From Nitrospira sp. (lineage in GTDB: Bacteria > Nitrospirota > Nitrospiria > Nitrospirales > Nitrospiraceae), in assembly GCA_020846195.1 (NCBI GenBank), contig JADLEJ010000022.1:1-64000 (forward strand): a stretch of DNA of 64,000 bases. Direction: 5' to 3'. The notes under the pieces are model-generated. The model was given only the letters and a program-made list of their open reading frames with translations. It ran no database searches and had not been told where the DNA came from. Each line of letters opens with the position of its first letter. Within the stretch, counting starts at the first letter, position 1. The translations under genes and the position numbers were made by a program. Of this stretch, positions 21,197-29,663 are shown piece by piece.

Positions 21197-21547
21197 GGGG
21201 GCGACCGGTTTCGACGGGGATACTGAGGTCACTGTCGCATGTCGAGCTCTCGGGAACTCGTAAAAGTCCGAGAAAAACGCAACTGCCAATCAAGAACTGG
21301 CACTCGCAGCCTAATTTAGGCTGAGACGTCGTTCCATCTGAGGCCCGCGGGGGTGGAATGGCGCGATGCAGCGGGCTGGTCCCAAGCCGGTGCTCAGCGG
21401 CTGAGGACGAGACAATACTGGGCTAGCGGCTGTTCTAAGCCTGCCGATGGGCGTGGATGGCTGCGAAATATAAATCGTCGGCTACACATGTAGACACAGT
21501 GCACGGACGATCTTCGGACAGGGGTTCAACTCCCCTCGCCTCCACCA
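21197..21547 (+). ncRNA. ssrA: Transfer-messenger RNA (tmRNA)
   Basis: 5' GGGGGCGACCGGTTTCGACGGG; 3' GGTTCAACTCCCCTCGCCTCCACCA; the ends pair as a 7-bp acceptor stem; tag ORF GCA ACT GCC AAT CAA GAA CTG GCA CTC GCA GCC TAA at 21279-21314. Confidence 0.95.
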
Positions 21548-21564
21548 AACCACACTTTGCGTGA

Positions 21565-21589
21565 CCCGGAGCCAGCGTTTGGCTCCGGG
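21565..21589. terminator. Hairpin after tmRNA
   Basis: CCCGGAGCCA-GCGTT-TGGCTCCGGG, perfect 10-bp stem; no U-tract. Confidence 0.55.
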
Positions 21590-21687
21590 CGTCGGGATCA
21601 CACACCACTTCGCCGACACTCGGCGTCATCAGATCCTTCTGTACCAATTGCCGGAGCTTGGGATGGGCTTGTTCAAAAGTAGGCGGA

Positions 21688-22221
21688 TCAAAAAAACCAA
21701 TTGTGCGCGAGAAAGAAGCTAAAGGAGGTCAACGTAGCGGCGGTAGAGGCGTCGTTCGAAACAATGGCGAATTCTCTCCTGCTGGAGAGGGTCAGGAACG
21801 GCGTGGTTTCGTTGAAATGTACAATCGGTTTCCCGTTTCCCTCTAGGGTGAAGTCGAAGGTGAGCAATCCCTTCCGTCTCAGGTCGTAGGCTCTTCCAGC
21901 CTGCGTGATGTGTATCCGCCGTCCGAATCCTGGGACATGGGCGGCGCTCACTATGTTGTTCTGGTCGTCGAACATCGAGACGGTAAAATCATTCCAAAAG
22001 AATTTATTGGTCAGAAGCTTGCGCCGGATGGTGAAGGTGCGCCCTTCGACGGTCATGGTAAGATCGGTCTGAAACCGTCCAGACAAGCTCTCTGAAAGCG
22101 GCGCCTGTTCGGTTCGCCAAATCTTGGCCACAGGCCACTCGATTCGACCGAACGATTGCTCGGCCTCATTGAAGAGGAGGACTTCTGTCAGAGAAGTTCG
22201 AATCGCCTTGTGTGTTCTCAT
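21688..22221 (-). CDS. Hypothetical protein (possible LURP-one/scramblase-like barrel)
   Basis: RFQTDLTMTVEGRTFTIRRKLLTNKFFWNDFTVSMFDDQNNIVSAAHVPGFGRRIHITQAGRAYDLRRKGLLTFDFTL; family similarity is only suggestive. Confidence 0.45.
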   Translation of the reverse strand: MRTHKAIRTSLTEVLLFNEAEQSFGRIEWPVAKIWRTEQAPLSESLSGRFQTDLTMTVEGRTFTIRRKLLTNKFFWNDFTVSMFDDQNNIVSAAHVPGFGRRIHITQAGRAYDLRRKGLLTFDFTLEGNGKPIVHFNETTPFLTLSSRREFAIVSNDASTAATLTSFSFFLAHNWFF

Positions 22222-22390
22222 TGCGTCATTGTTGTGTAATATTGCCCGAGAGGCAATTCTTTCTGCAATCGGTGACGTGGACCGCCGAGCTGCGAAGCGT
22301 CGTGAGCGCTCCAAAGGGAAGTGGGCGTCGCCATCGCGGTTCACGATACAACTCGGGAGCCAGTCCATCACTTCTTTCTAGGAACCCCTC

Positions 22391-22853
22391 GTGACCACAC
22401 ACACCATCGTTCAATGCACGTTCGAGAAGCATGCGAATGCTATTCTGGATATCTTGAACGACGCCATCGTGCATTCCACCGAGCTCTTCGACTATCAACC
22501 TCGTGTCGTCGAAAGCATGGGGTCGTGGTTTGAAGCCAAGCGCAATGGCAACTTCCCAGTGATCGGGATTGAGGATCGGGAAGGCACGTTGTTGGCTTTC
22601 GGAAGCTACGGCACATTTCGGGCGTGGCCGGCCTACAAATACACCATCGAACACTCGATCTATGTGCATAAGAATTATCGCGGTTGTGGATTAGGGCGTC
22701 GGCTCATGCAGGCGTTGATTGCCGCAGCCCGGCAGCAAGGCATGCATGCCTTGTTAGGCGGAATCGATGCAGCCAATGCAGGGAGCATCGCGTTGCATCA
22801 ACGCATTCTATCAACTGCTGCTCGATACACCCGCGTCTCCCGTGGAGGGATAA
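22391..22853 (+). pseudogene. GNAT acetyltransferase (phosphinothricin-acetyltransferase-like) with internal deletion/frameshift
   Basis: Intact to GSIALHQ, then the +1 frame reads AFYQLLLDTPASPVEG* (22803-22853), the expected C-terminal strand of this family; the intervening ~25 residues are missing. Confidence 0.75.
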
Positions 22854-23016
22854 ACTGACGGCTCATTTTATCTCTTCCGCGCGCGGCGGCGATGCGTCAC
22901 TGTTTCAGGTCGTCCCTCTCGAGTTCTCGAATTGATTCCCCCCACAGAACTTTGCTAGAAACGTCTGCTCGAATTCTCATGGAGCACAACGGTGTGACAG
23001 GCATGAAAGGAGTGCT

Positions 23017-23583
23017 ATGAGCGATGACATTTTGCAGCATCTGGGGCCGTTGGCGGCGCTGGCCGGTGTATGGGAAGGCGACAAGGGAGACGATGTGGCG
23101 CCATCGGGCGACCGGGGCACGAAACGGACGGCGTTTAAGGAACGGCTGACTTTTGAGCCGGTGGGGCCGGTGAAGAATCATGAGCAGGAGCTCTATGGGT
23201 TGCGGTGTTCACGGACAGTCTGGCGCCTGGGCGAGGACGCGCCGTTTCACGAAGACACCGGGTACTGGCTGTGGGATGCAGCGGCGAAGCAGGTGTTGCG
23301 TTGTTTCGTCGTACCACGCGGGGTGGCGGTGCTGGCTGGCGGGACGGTTGAGCCCGATGCGCGCGCGTTTGAGATTTCCGCGGAGGCAGGGTCGGATACC
23401 TATGGGATCTGCTCCAATAAGTTTCTCGACCGGGAGTTCAAGACCGTCCGGTATGAGCTAAAAATTACCGTACATGGTCAGAATAGCTTCAGTTATAGAG
23501 AGGACACGCAATTGAAGATCAAGGGGCAGGAGGAGATTTTCCATCACACGGACGCCAACCAGGTAACACGAGTTAGCAGGTGA
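23017..23583 (+). CDS. FABP-like / nitrobindin-like heme-binding beta-barrel protein
   Basis: HLGPLAALAGVWEGDKG...F.ERLTFEPVG...NHEQELYGLRCSRTVWRLGE..PFHEDTGYWLWDAAAKQV. Confidence 0.7.
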   Translation: MSDDILQHLGPLAALAGVWEGDKGDDVAPSGDRGTKRTAFKERLTFEPVGPVKNHEQELYGLRCSRTVWRLGEDAPFHEDTGYWLWDAAAKQVLRCFVVPRGVAVLAGGTVEPDARAFEISAEAGSDTYGICSNKFLDREFKTVRYELKITVHGQNSFSYREDTQLKIKGQEEIFHHTDANQVTRVSR

Positions 23584-23816
23584 TGCGAGTCGGATAGATT
23601 CACGAGGGCGATTCTCGTTGCCTGGACCTGTTGGGGTGTTTTGAAGCAGCCACTTGGACGGTGAGCTGGCTATCCCCGTCTGTGACTTGCCACGAAGATG
23701 TTTGGTATGATGGAGGTCTTAGATTCGCGGGCTTCGTTTCGGTACCCTAAAGGGCCTATACTAGGCGGCGGAGTCTCGTCATCGCCGGGCCGTTGAAATC
23801 CAAGAGAGAATAGCGG

Positions 23817-25040
23817 ATGGACATTCGATCGACGGTGACGGCGTTCATGATGATCGCGAGGTTGTCTTGTGTCTCCGTCCCTGTATGGGCGGAGGAGACG
23901 GTAGTTCCCAAGTCAGAATCAGCTCCCATACCGGTTCCTGCCACTCCCTCTGTGCCAGTGCCGAATCCAGTTCCGCCAAAATCCCCGGTGCAGGATACGG
24001 AAGCAAAACCTCCGGTCAAGGCACAGGCCCCTGGAGTATCGGTAGAAAGTCCAGGGAAAGAGGCGGCTCCGGGAAAAGCAGAATCGACTCCCCCGCCATC
24101 TAAGCCCAAGCCGCAAGAAGGCGAGGCAAAGCCTCCAACGAAGGTGCCGTCTTCTGGTAGCCCGGTAGACAACGGAGGGAAGGAATCTGTTCCTGTAAAG
24201 CCCGAATCATCGCCGCCTAAACCCAAGGCACAGGAGAGCGAGAGCAAGCCTCCAACGAAGGGTGTGTCCCCTGCCAATGGTTCGTCGGCCTCCAAGTCCG
24301 TGGTTCAGCCGCCCGCGGAGATTGTCGGGAAAGATGGGGCGCCGATGGTGCTCGTGCCGGCTGGCGAGTTTACGATGGGCAGCGACAAAGGGGACGACGA
24401 TGAGTCTCCCGTGCATCGCGTCTATGTCGATACGCTGTATCTCGACAAATTTGAAGTCACAAACGGGCGGTTCGCCAAATTTGTTGAGGCTGTCCAGAGT
24501 GAGCCGCCGTGGGGGTTTTCGGATAAGGATACGCCGGTGGTTCATGCGGACCGGCCGGTGCGCTGGGTGAGCTGGATGGATGCGATGGGGTATTGCCTCT
24601 GGGCCGGCAAACGATTGCCGACGGAAGCGGAATGGGAGAAAGCGGCTCGCGGGACGGATGGACGCATCTACCCCTGGGGAAACGAGGCGCCGACGCCAGC
24701 TCATGCGGTGTTTGGCTTGAAGGAAGGTGGTGGAGAAACCGTTTCGCCCATCGGCAATCGCGATAAAGGGAAGAGCCCCTACGGTGTCCACGACCTGGCT
24801 GGCAATCTCTATGAATGGGTCATGGATTGGTACGCGGAGGATTTCTATACCAACTTTGCCAAGAGCCCGGCGATCAATCCTCGCGGCCCGAGCGAAGGAA
24901 CGGCGAAAGTTCAGCGCGGAGGATCGTATATCAACAATCCCTATCGGTTGCGCTCCTCGTTTCGAACGAAGGGGGACCCGACCGAGCAAGATCCCAATGT
25001 CGGATTTCGTTGTGCGCAGGAGGTGCCCAAACTGCCATAG
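23817..25040 (+). CDS. SUMF1/FGE-sulfatase-domain protein with Pro/Lys-rich repetitive linker
   Basis: GAPMVLVPAGEFTMGSDKGDDDESPVHRVYVDTLYLDKFEVTNGRFAKF...LAGNLYEWVMDW...VQRGGSYIN. Confidence 0.9.
   Translation: MDIRSTVTAFMMIARLSCVSVPVWAEETVVPKSESAPIPVPATPSVPVPNPVPPKSPVQDTEAKPPVKAQAPGVSVESPGKEAAPGKAESTPPPSKPKPQEGEAKPPTKVPSSGSPVDNGGKESVPVKPESSPPKPKAQESESKPPTKGVSPANGSSASKSVVQPPAEIVGKDGAPMVLVPAGEFTMGSDKGDDDESPVHRVYVDTLYLDKFEVTNGRFAKFVEAVQSEPPWGFSDKDTPVVHADRPVRWVSWMDAMGYCLWAGKRLPTEAEWEKAARGTDGRIYPWGNEAPTPAHAVFGLKEGGGETVSPIGNRDKGKSPYGVHDLAGNLYEWVMDWYAEDFYTNFAKSPAINPRGPSEGTAKVQRGGSYINNPYRLRSSFRTKGDPTEQDPNVGFRCAQEVPKLP
23991..24260 (+). repeat. Degenerate tandem repeat (~40 codons) in linker
   Basis: Units begin QDTEAKPPVK, QEGEAKPPTK, QESESKPPTK at residues 59, 100 and 139. 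Confidence 0.7.
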
Positions 25041-25085
25041 GGAAGTTCGGACACCCTCTGCTCGCAAAACGGAACCGCTTTCCCC

Positions 25086-25571
25086 CTACTCGCCCGCGGC
25101 CACGCCCTTCTTATACGTCGTGTACACATAGACCGGAATCCCGGCATCCTTCAGGGTGGATTGGATTAACGGCTGCACCTCTTCCCATGTCAGCCCCCCT
25201 ACGCCGGTGGCCAAGCGCGGCAAGGCCAGGCTCGTCACGTTCTGCTCCTGGAGTTCTTTCTTCAGCGCATGCAGCACGTGATTGATATTGGGCACCGTCG
25301 CTTTCCCAGGCCTGCTCTGATGATCGGCCGGCGCTTCTTGCGTAAATAGGTTGATGATGACGGGCGAGCCTGGCCCTTTCCAGCTCCACAGGCTTCCGGG
25401 CTTGGGATTGTAGGTCTGACAATAGTGGCGGAAATCTTTGTACATGGCGGGCCATTGTTCCCGGAGGGCTAATGCGAGCCCTTGCTTAAAGTTGTCGTTG
25501 GGGGCAATGCCATGTGCGACCGCGCCAGCTTTTGAGAGGAGAATGTCACCGGTGACTTCTTTGATCATCAT
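25086..25571 (-). CDS. Macro domain protein (ADP-ribose binding/hydrolase-like)
   Basis: IKEVTGDILLSKAGAVAHGIAPNDNFKQGLA...LALPRLATGVGGLTWEEVQPLI. Confidence 0.88.
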   Translation of the reverse strand: MMIKEVTGDILLSKAGAVAHGIAPNDNFKQGLALALREQWPAMYKDFRHYCQTYNPKPGSLWSWKGPGSPVIINLFTQEAPADHQSRPGKATVPNINHVLHALKKELQEQNVTSLALPRLATGVGGLTWEEVQPLIQSTLKDAGIPVYVYTTYKKGVAAGE

Positions 25572-25828
25572 GAGCCCTTTCTGTGATGAACGATGCACTG
25601 GACCACTGTCATACGTACTAGATAGGCCGTCAAGAGCGAGAGGTCAACCGCAACAGCATGAAAAATCTTTCATGCAGAGGTTGTCGATGGGGCTGCCGGC
25701 CCGTCGTACAGGTGTGTAAGCGGAGTTGCGTGGGCCTGTCATGGCGAAACCCGTTTTCTCTTCGCGGTGGCTCTAGTTCTGCGTACCATCATGCATGGCA
25801 CGGGATTGCGGTTACGCGAGGAGGAACG

Positions 25829-26176
25829 ATGAATGTCCTTATCATTGGGGCGGTGTTCGGTCTGCTGATCTGGGGGCTCGTGTCCGGGCGCGGCGCGATT
25901 CGAGTCATGGTTCGAATCATCACCGGGAGCCTGACGCTGCTTTCTTTGGCCGGGATGATTCTCTTCTTCGGCGTGGGTCAGAAGGCGCATTGGACCAGCG
26001 ATGGGCCGGGCATGCTGCTTATTATGATAGGAGTCGTCGCGTGTGGATTGTTTGCCCTTCTCTTCGGGAAACTGACATGGCTCTCTTCTCCGCCCCAAGA
26101 CTCCCCGCCGTCATTGAGTCTCAGTGGACTCGCGCAGTCCCCGTCTCATAAAGAAAACGGTCGTCCCTCGGAGTAG
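25829..26176 (+). CDS. Small membrane protein, hypothetical
   Basis: Three hydrophobic segments; GAGGAACG SD upstream of ATG. Confidence 0.5.
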   Translation: MNVLIIGAVFGLLIWGLVSGRGAIRVMVRIITGSLTLLSLAGMILFFGVGQKAHWTSDGPGMLLIMIGVVACGLFALLFGKLTWLSSPPQDSPPSLSLSGLAQSPSHKENGRPSE

Positions 26177-26304
26177 CGCTCTTTCGACGCTGGTCTACGT
26201 TCCCCCGTTCCATCTTTGAATCGGTCGGCGTATGGTAGTAATGCATAGCCGATGCGCGGAGCGGGGGTGGTCTATCCTGACCATGTCAGGGAAAGGACGT
26301 CGAA

Positions 26305-27123
26305 ATGAAACCGTATGCAGTGACCTCGGGCAGAAAGTTTTCACTCAAGGCCTACGACTCCGATGAAACCGGTGAGTACAAAAAGACGGATCAGGGAAAG
26401 GACAAGGCCAAAGCGGACACGGCGAAGCTGATTGCCCGGCTCGCGGGATTGCAGGAGCGTCTCTACGCCAATGCCACACGATCTTTGCTCATTGTGCTGC
26501 AAGGCATGGATACAAGTGGCAAGGACGGGACGATTCGGAACGTGATGTACGGCGTGAACCCGCAGGGATGCCGCGTCGCGTCCTTTAAGACGCCGTCGAA
26601 AGACGAACTGGCGCACGACTTTCTCTGGCGGGTCCATCGCGAAGTCCCGCCGAACGGGTACATCGGGATCTTCAACCGCTCCCATTACGAAGACGTGCTT
26701 ATCACGCGGGTGCATGGATGGGTGTCGGATGCCACCGTCAAGCGGCGCTTCAATCAGATCAAGGAATTTGAAGAGCTGTTGCACGAGAACGGCACAGTGG
26801 TCCTGAAATTCTTTCTTCATATTTCAAAAGCCGAACAGAAGGAACGGCTCGAAGCCCGCATCGCCGATCCGGAGAAGCGTTGGAAGTGGAATGCCAGCGA
26901 CTTGGAAGAACGGAAATTGTGGGACGGATATGTGCAGGCGTATGAAGATGCGATTTCGGCGACCAGCACGAAACATGCGCCCTGGCATATCGTGCCGGCG
27001 AACCGGAAATGGTACCGCAATCTGGTGGTGGCGGAGCATGTCGTTGAGGCGCTTGAAAGCCTGAAACTGAAGACATCGCCAGGGCCTGAAGGCGTCGATT
27101 TTTCCAAAATCGTGATCGAGTAA
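26305..27123 (+). CDS. ppk2: Polyphosphate kinase 2 family protein
   Basis: LLIVLQGMDTSGKDGTIRNVMYGVNPQGCRVASFK, HREVPPNGYIGIFNRSHYEDVL. Confidence 0.93.
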   Translation: MKPYAVTSGRKFSLKAYDSDETGEYKKTDQGKDKAKADTAKLIARLAGLQERLYANATRSLLIVLQGMDTSGKDGTIRNVMYGVNPQGCRVASFKTPSKDELAHDFLWRVHREVPPNGYIGIFNRSHYEDVLITRVHGWVSDATVKRRFNQIKEFEELLHENGTVVLKFFLHISKAEQKERLEARIADPEKRWKWNASDLEERKLWDGYVQAYEDAISATSTKHAPWHIVPANRKWYRNLVVAEHVVEALESLKLKTSPGPEGVDFSKIVIE

Positions 27124-27357
27124 TTTTCTGCGACCGCAGTAGGAGCCTAGCCGGTGCGCTATCGATGCGACGCATATCGGGCACAAGGTATGCCTCCATG
27201 CGCCACATAAAGATTCGCGTATTTCCCCATTGACAGGGTTTTCTAATGGGCGTAGATCGGAATTGCGGCCTATGATTTTCGGACGTGCGGGAAATCGGGC
27301 AGCGCGCGCGACTGCTATCCAGGTTTCTCGCTGAATTCATCAGAGAGGAGGGTGGAG

Positions 27358-27429
27358 ATGAGCGATGCAACGCCACCTGGTCTGTCAGGCCCGTCGATGC
27401 GAAGGCGGGTTTCTCGTCGGTCGTTCTAG
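27358..27429 (+). CDS. 23-codon orphan ORF with strong Shine-Dalgarno (possible gene remnant)
   Basis: AGAGGAGGGTGGAG then ATG: MSDATPPGLSGPSMRRRVSRRSF*; ends at a Tat-like SRRSF. Confidence 0.3.
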   Translation: MSDATPPGLSGPSMRRRVSRRSF

Positions 27430-27590
27430 TCGATTCTCTCCAAGCTGTGCTGGCACGCAGAACCAATCGGGTATCGGCCTGATTGATGGAGGGAGTCTCC
27501 GCTAGAGCAAGAAACACAACGCAATCTCATCGTGCGGGTCTTTACGGGCCGCGACATCGGAATATGCCCCTTGGCGTCCTAAGCGCCGCT

Positions 27591-27635
27591 CACGGGCGAC
27601 CTCCCACCATAGTGCAAGGTCGCCCGTGCTGTTTT
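27591..27635 (+). terminator. Rho-independent-like terminator
   Basis: CACGGGCGACCT-N14-AGGTCGCCCGTG followed by CTGTTTT; perfect 12-bp stem. Confidence 0.7.
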
Positions 27636-27789
27636 GCTAGAGACGGCACAATCCCACCAGCTTCGTTCTTCTATCGCCTCTCCCTCTGCGTACGGAATGA
27701 AATCCTGCGCCTTGGGTTTCACCCGCTGAGGCCTTCCGGTGGACGGTTGAGCCGCTGGCCTCGTGATCGATGCCTAGAGGTGTTTGCGT

Positions 27790-29148
27790 TTATTTGGCCA
27801 TCGGCCTGCGCCAGGCGTAGTAGAGCGGGATGCCGCTCAGGACAGTAGCTGCGCCGTAGAGCGATTCTGTCGGCCGTTCGAGGATGCTGAAAATAACCAG
27901 CGCCGCCGCTCCGCAGACGAGTGCGATTGGCAAGGCCGGGTAGAAAGGCGCGCGAAAATGTTGTGCGTGCGTGGACGTTCTCTGTCGGAGGCGGAAGATG
28001 GTGGAGAGTGTCAGCGCCATGAAGAGCGAGAGCACGAGGCCGCTGTAGACCAGCAGTTGCTCGAATGTGCCGCTGAGAATCAGCAGCGAGGCCCAGAGGC
28101 TTTGGAAGACGATCGCGCGCACCGGCGCACTGGTTCGGGGATGTACTTGGGCGAGCCAGGGGGCGATCATGCCGTCGCGAGCCATGGCCCAATAGACACG
28201 AGGCCCTGCCCAGGTCATGGCGCTGACGGCTCCTGTGATAGAGAGGCAGAGGAGCGCGGCAACGCCTTGCCCACCCTGCGCTCCCCACAAAGCGGCGGCG
28301 GCTTTCTCCGCCACAGGCACAATCGGCTCCTGCGCCAGTTCCGCGATGGACAAGGCTGACAGATACACCACGTTCAGCAAGAGATAGATCGTAGCGACGA
28401 ATGTCGTTCCTCCGATCATGATTCTGGGCAAGGTCTTTTGGGGGTTCTCGATATCGGCGGCGATGTAGCCGGCAACATTCCAGCCGAGGTAGCAATAGGT
28501 CACGATGACGAGGGCGACGGCGGTTGTGCCAAGCGTCGGTTCCTGTGCGATGGGTGCGGCCGCGAAATGGCGCCCCTGCCCGATCACGGACGACAGTCCT
28601 CCGAGAATCAGTCCTCCGATGGCCACAACTTGGGTGGTGGTGAGCACCAGCTGCATCCGGCCGCCTGTTTGGACGCCTCGGCAATGGATCAGGGTGGCGC
28701 TCCAGAGCAGCGCAAGGGAGAGGCTCTTGGCAATCCATCCCGATTCGTCCTGGACTGGAACAACGCGCAGGGCATAAGAGGAAAAGCTGATGGCCGACGC
28801 GGCCACGGCAGCGCCGAAGCCGATGGTGAAAGAGGTCCAGCCGCTGAGGAACGCGACGAGCGGTCCATAGGCTTCTCGCAGATAGACATAGTCCCCTCCG
28901 GCATGGGGCAGCTGCGAGCCCAGCTCGCCGTAGATTATCGCGCCGCCGACGGCGAAGAGCGCGCCGATGAACCATAAGAGGAGAATCAACTGCGGATCGC
29001 CGAGATCTCTGGCCATAATACCGGTCGTTGTGAAGATGCCGCCTCCGATGATATTGCTGACGAGCACGCAGGAAGCGGTAAACCAGCCGATGCGCAGCGG
29101 TGAGGGCCGATTCGGTTGCAGCGAGGTGGATGGCATGGTCGCCGGCAT
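27790..29148 (-). CDS. APC family amino acid permease
   Basis: GWFTASCVLVSNIIGGGIFTTTGIMARDLGDPQLILLLWFIGALFAVGGAIIYGELG; 12 TM. Confidence 0.9.
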   Translation of the reverse strand: MPATMPSTSLQPNRPSPLRIGWFTASCVLVSNIIGGGIFTTTGIMARDLGDPQLILLLWFIGALFAVGGAIIYGELGSQLPHAGGDYVYLREAYGPLVAFLSGWTSFTIGFGAAVAASAISFSSYALRVVPVQDESGWIAKSLSLALLWSATLIHCRGVQTGGRMQLVLTTTQVVAIGGLILGGLSSVIGQGRHFAAAPIAQEPTLGTTAVALVIVTYCYLGWNVAGYIAADIENPQKTLPRIMIGGTTFVATIYLLLNVVYLSALSIAELAQEPIVPVAEKAAAALWGAQGGQGVAALLCLSITGAVSAMTWAGPRVYWAMARDGMIAPWLAQVHPRTSAPVRAIVFQSLWASLLILSGTFEQLLVYSGLVLSLFMALTLSTIFRLRQRTSTHAQHFRAPFYPALPIALVCGAAALVIFSILERPTESLYGAATVLSGIPLYYAWRRPMAK

Positions 29149-29273
29149 GATGCGCGGAAACGGACGGCGAGGCAAGGCGGCGCGTTTGTGCTGCCTTGTG
29201 GTCTGAGCGGTCCCTGCCTTGTTTCTCCGCTCCTGGCCCATTTACAATGCTTCCCTCACCCAAGGAGGCCGTC

Positions 29274-29624
29274 ATGGGTCTTGCCGATAATACATGCATC
29301 CCCTGCCGTGGCGGCGTGCCGCCGGTTTCAGCGGATCGTGCGCAGGCGCTATTGAAAGAGCTGGGCCATGATTGGGCGCTGAACGCGCAAGGGCATCTTG
29401 AGCGGCTCTATGCCTTCACGGACTTTGCGCAGGCGCTGGCCTATGTGAATAAAGTGGGTGCGATCGCTGAGGCCGAAGGGCATCATCCCGATTTCTACCT
29501 GGCCTGGGGGAAGTGCAAGGTCGAAATCTGGACACACAAGATTAATGGCCTGACGGAAAGCGATTTCTATCTTGCGGCAAAAGCCGACCGTGAATTCGAG
29601 CCATTCCAATCCGCAGCATCCTAA
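29274..29624 (+). CDS. phhB: 4a-hydroxytetrahydrobiopterin dehydratase
   Basis: CIPCRGGVPPVSADRAQALLKEL...FTDFAQALAYVNKVGAIAEAEGHHPDFYLAWGKCKVEIWTHKINGLTESDF. Confidence 0.92.
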   Translation: MGLADNTCIPCRGGVPPVSADRAQALLKELGHDWALNAQGHLERLYAFTDFAQALAYVNKVGAIAEAEGHHPDFYLAWGKCKVEIWTHKINGLTESDFYLAAKADREFEPFQSAAS

Positions 29625-29663
29625 GCCAGGCCATCTTGCCATGATGAACGAACGAGGGAACAG

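Noticed and set aside
21435-21647. Minus-strand ORF (…GLVEARGVEPLSEDRPCTVSTCVADDLYF…)
   Set aside because: Antisense to the 3' part of tmRNA; this VEARGVEPLSE-type translation is a familiar artefact, not a protein.
25796-25810. TGGCACGGGATTGC resembling a sigma-54 promoter
   Set aside because: GG-GC spacing is 9 nt rather than the strict 10, so unlikely to function.
27719-29299. 526-aa minus-strand ORF
   Set aside because: Alternate frame of the APC permease; Arg/His-rich with no domain.
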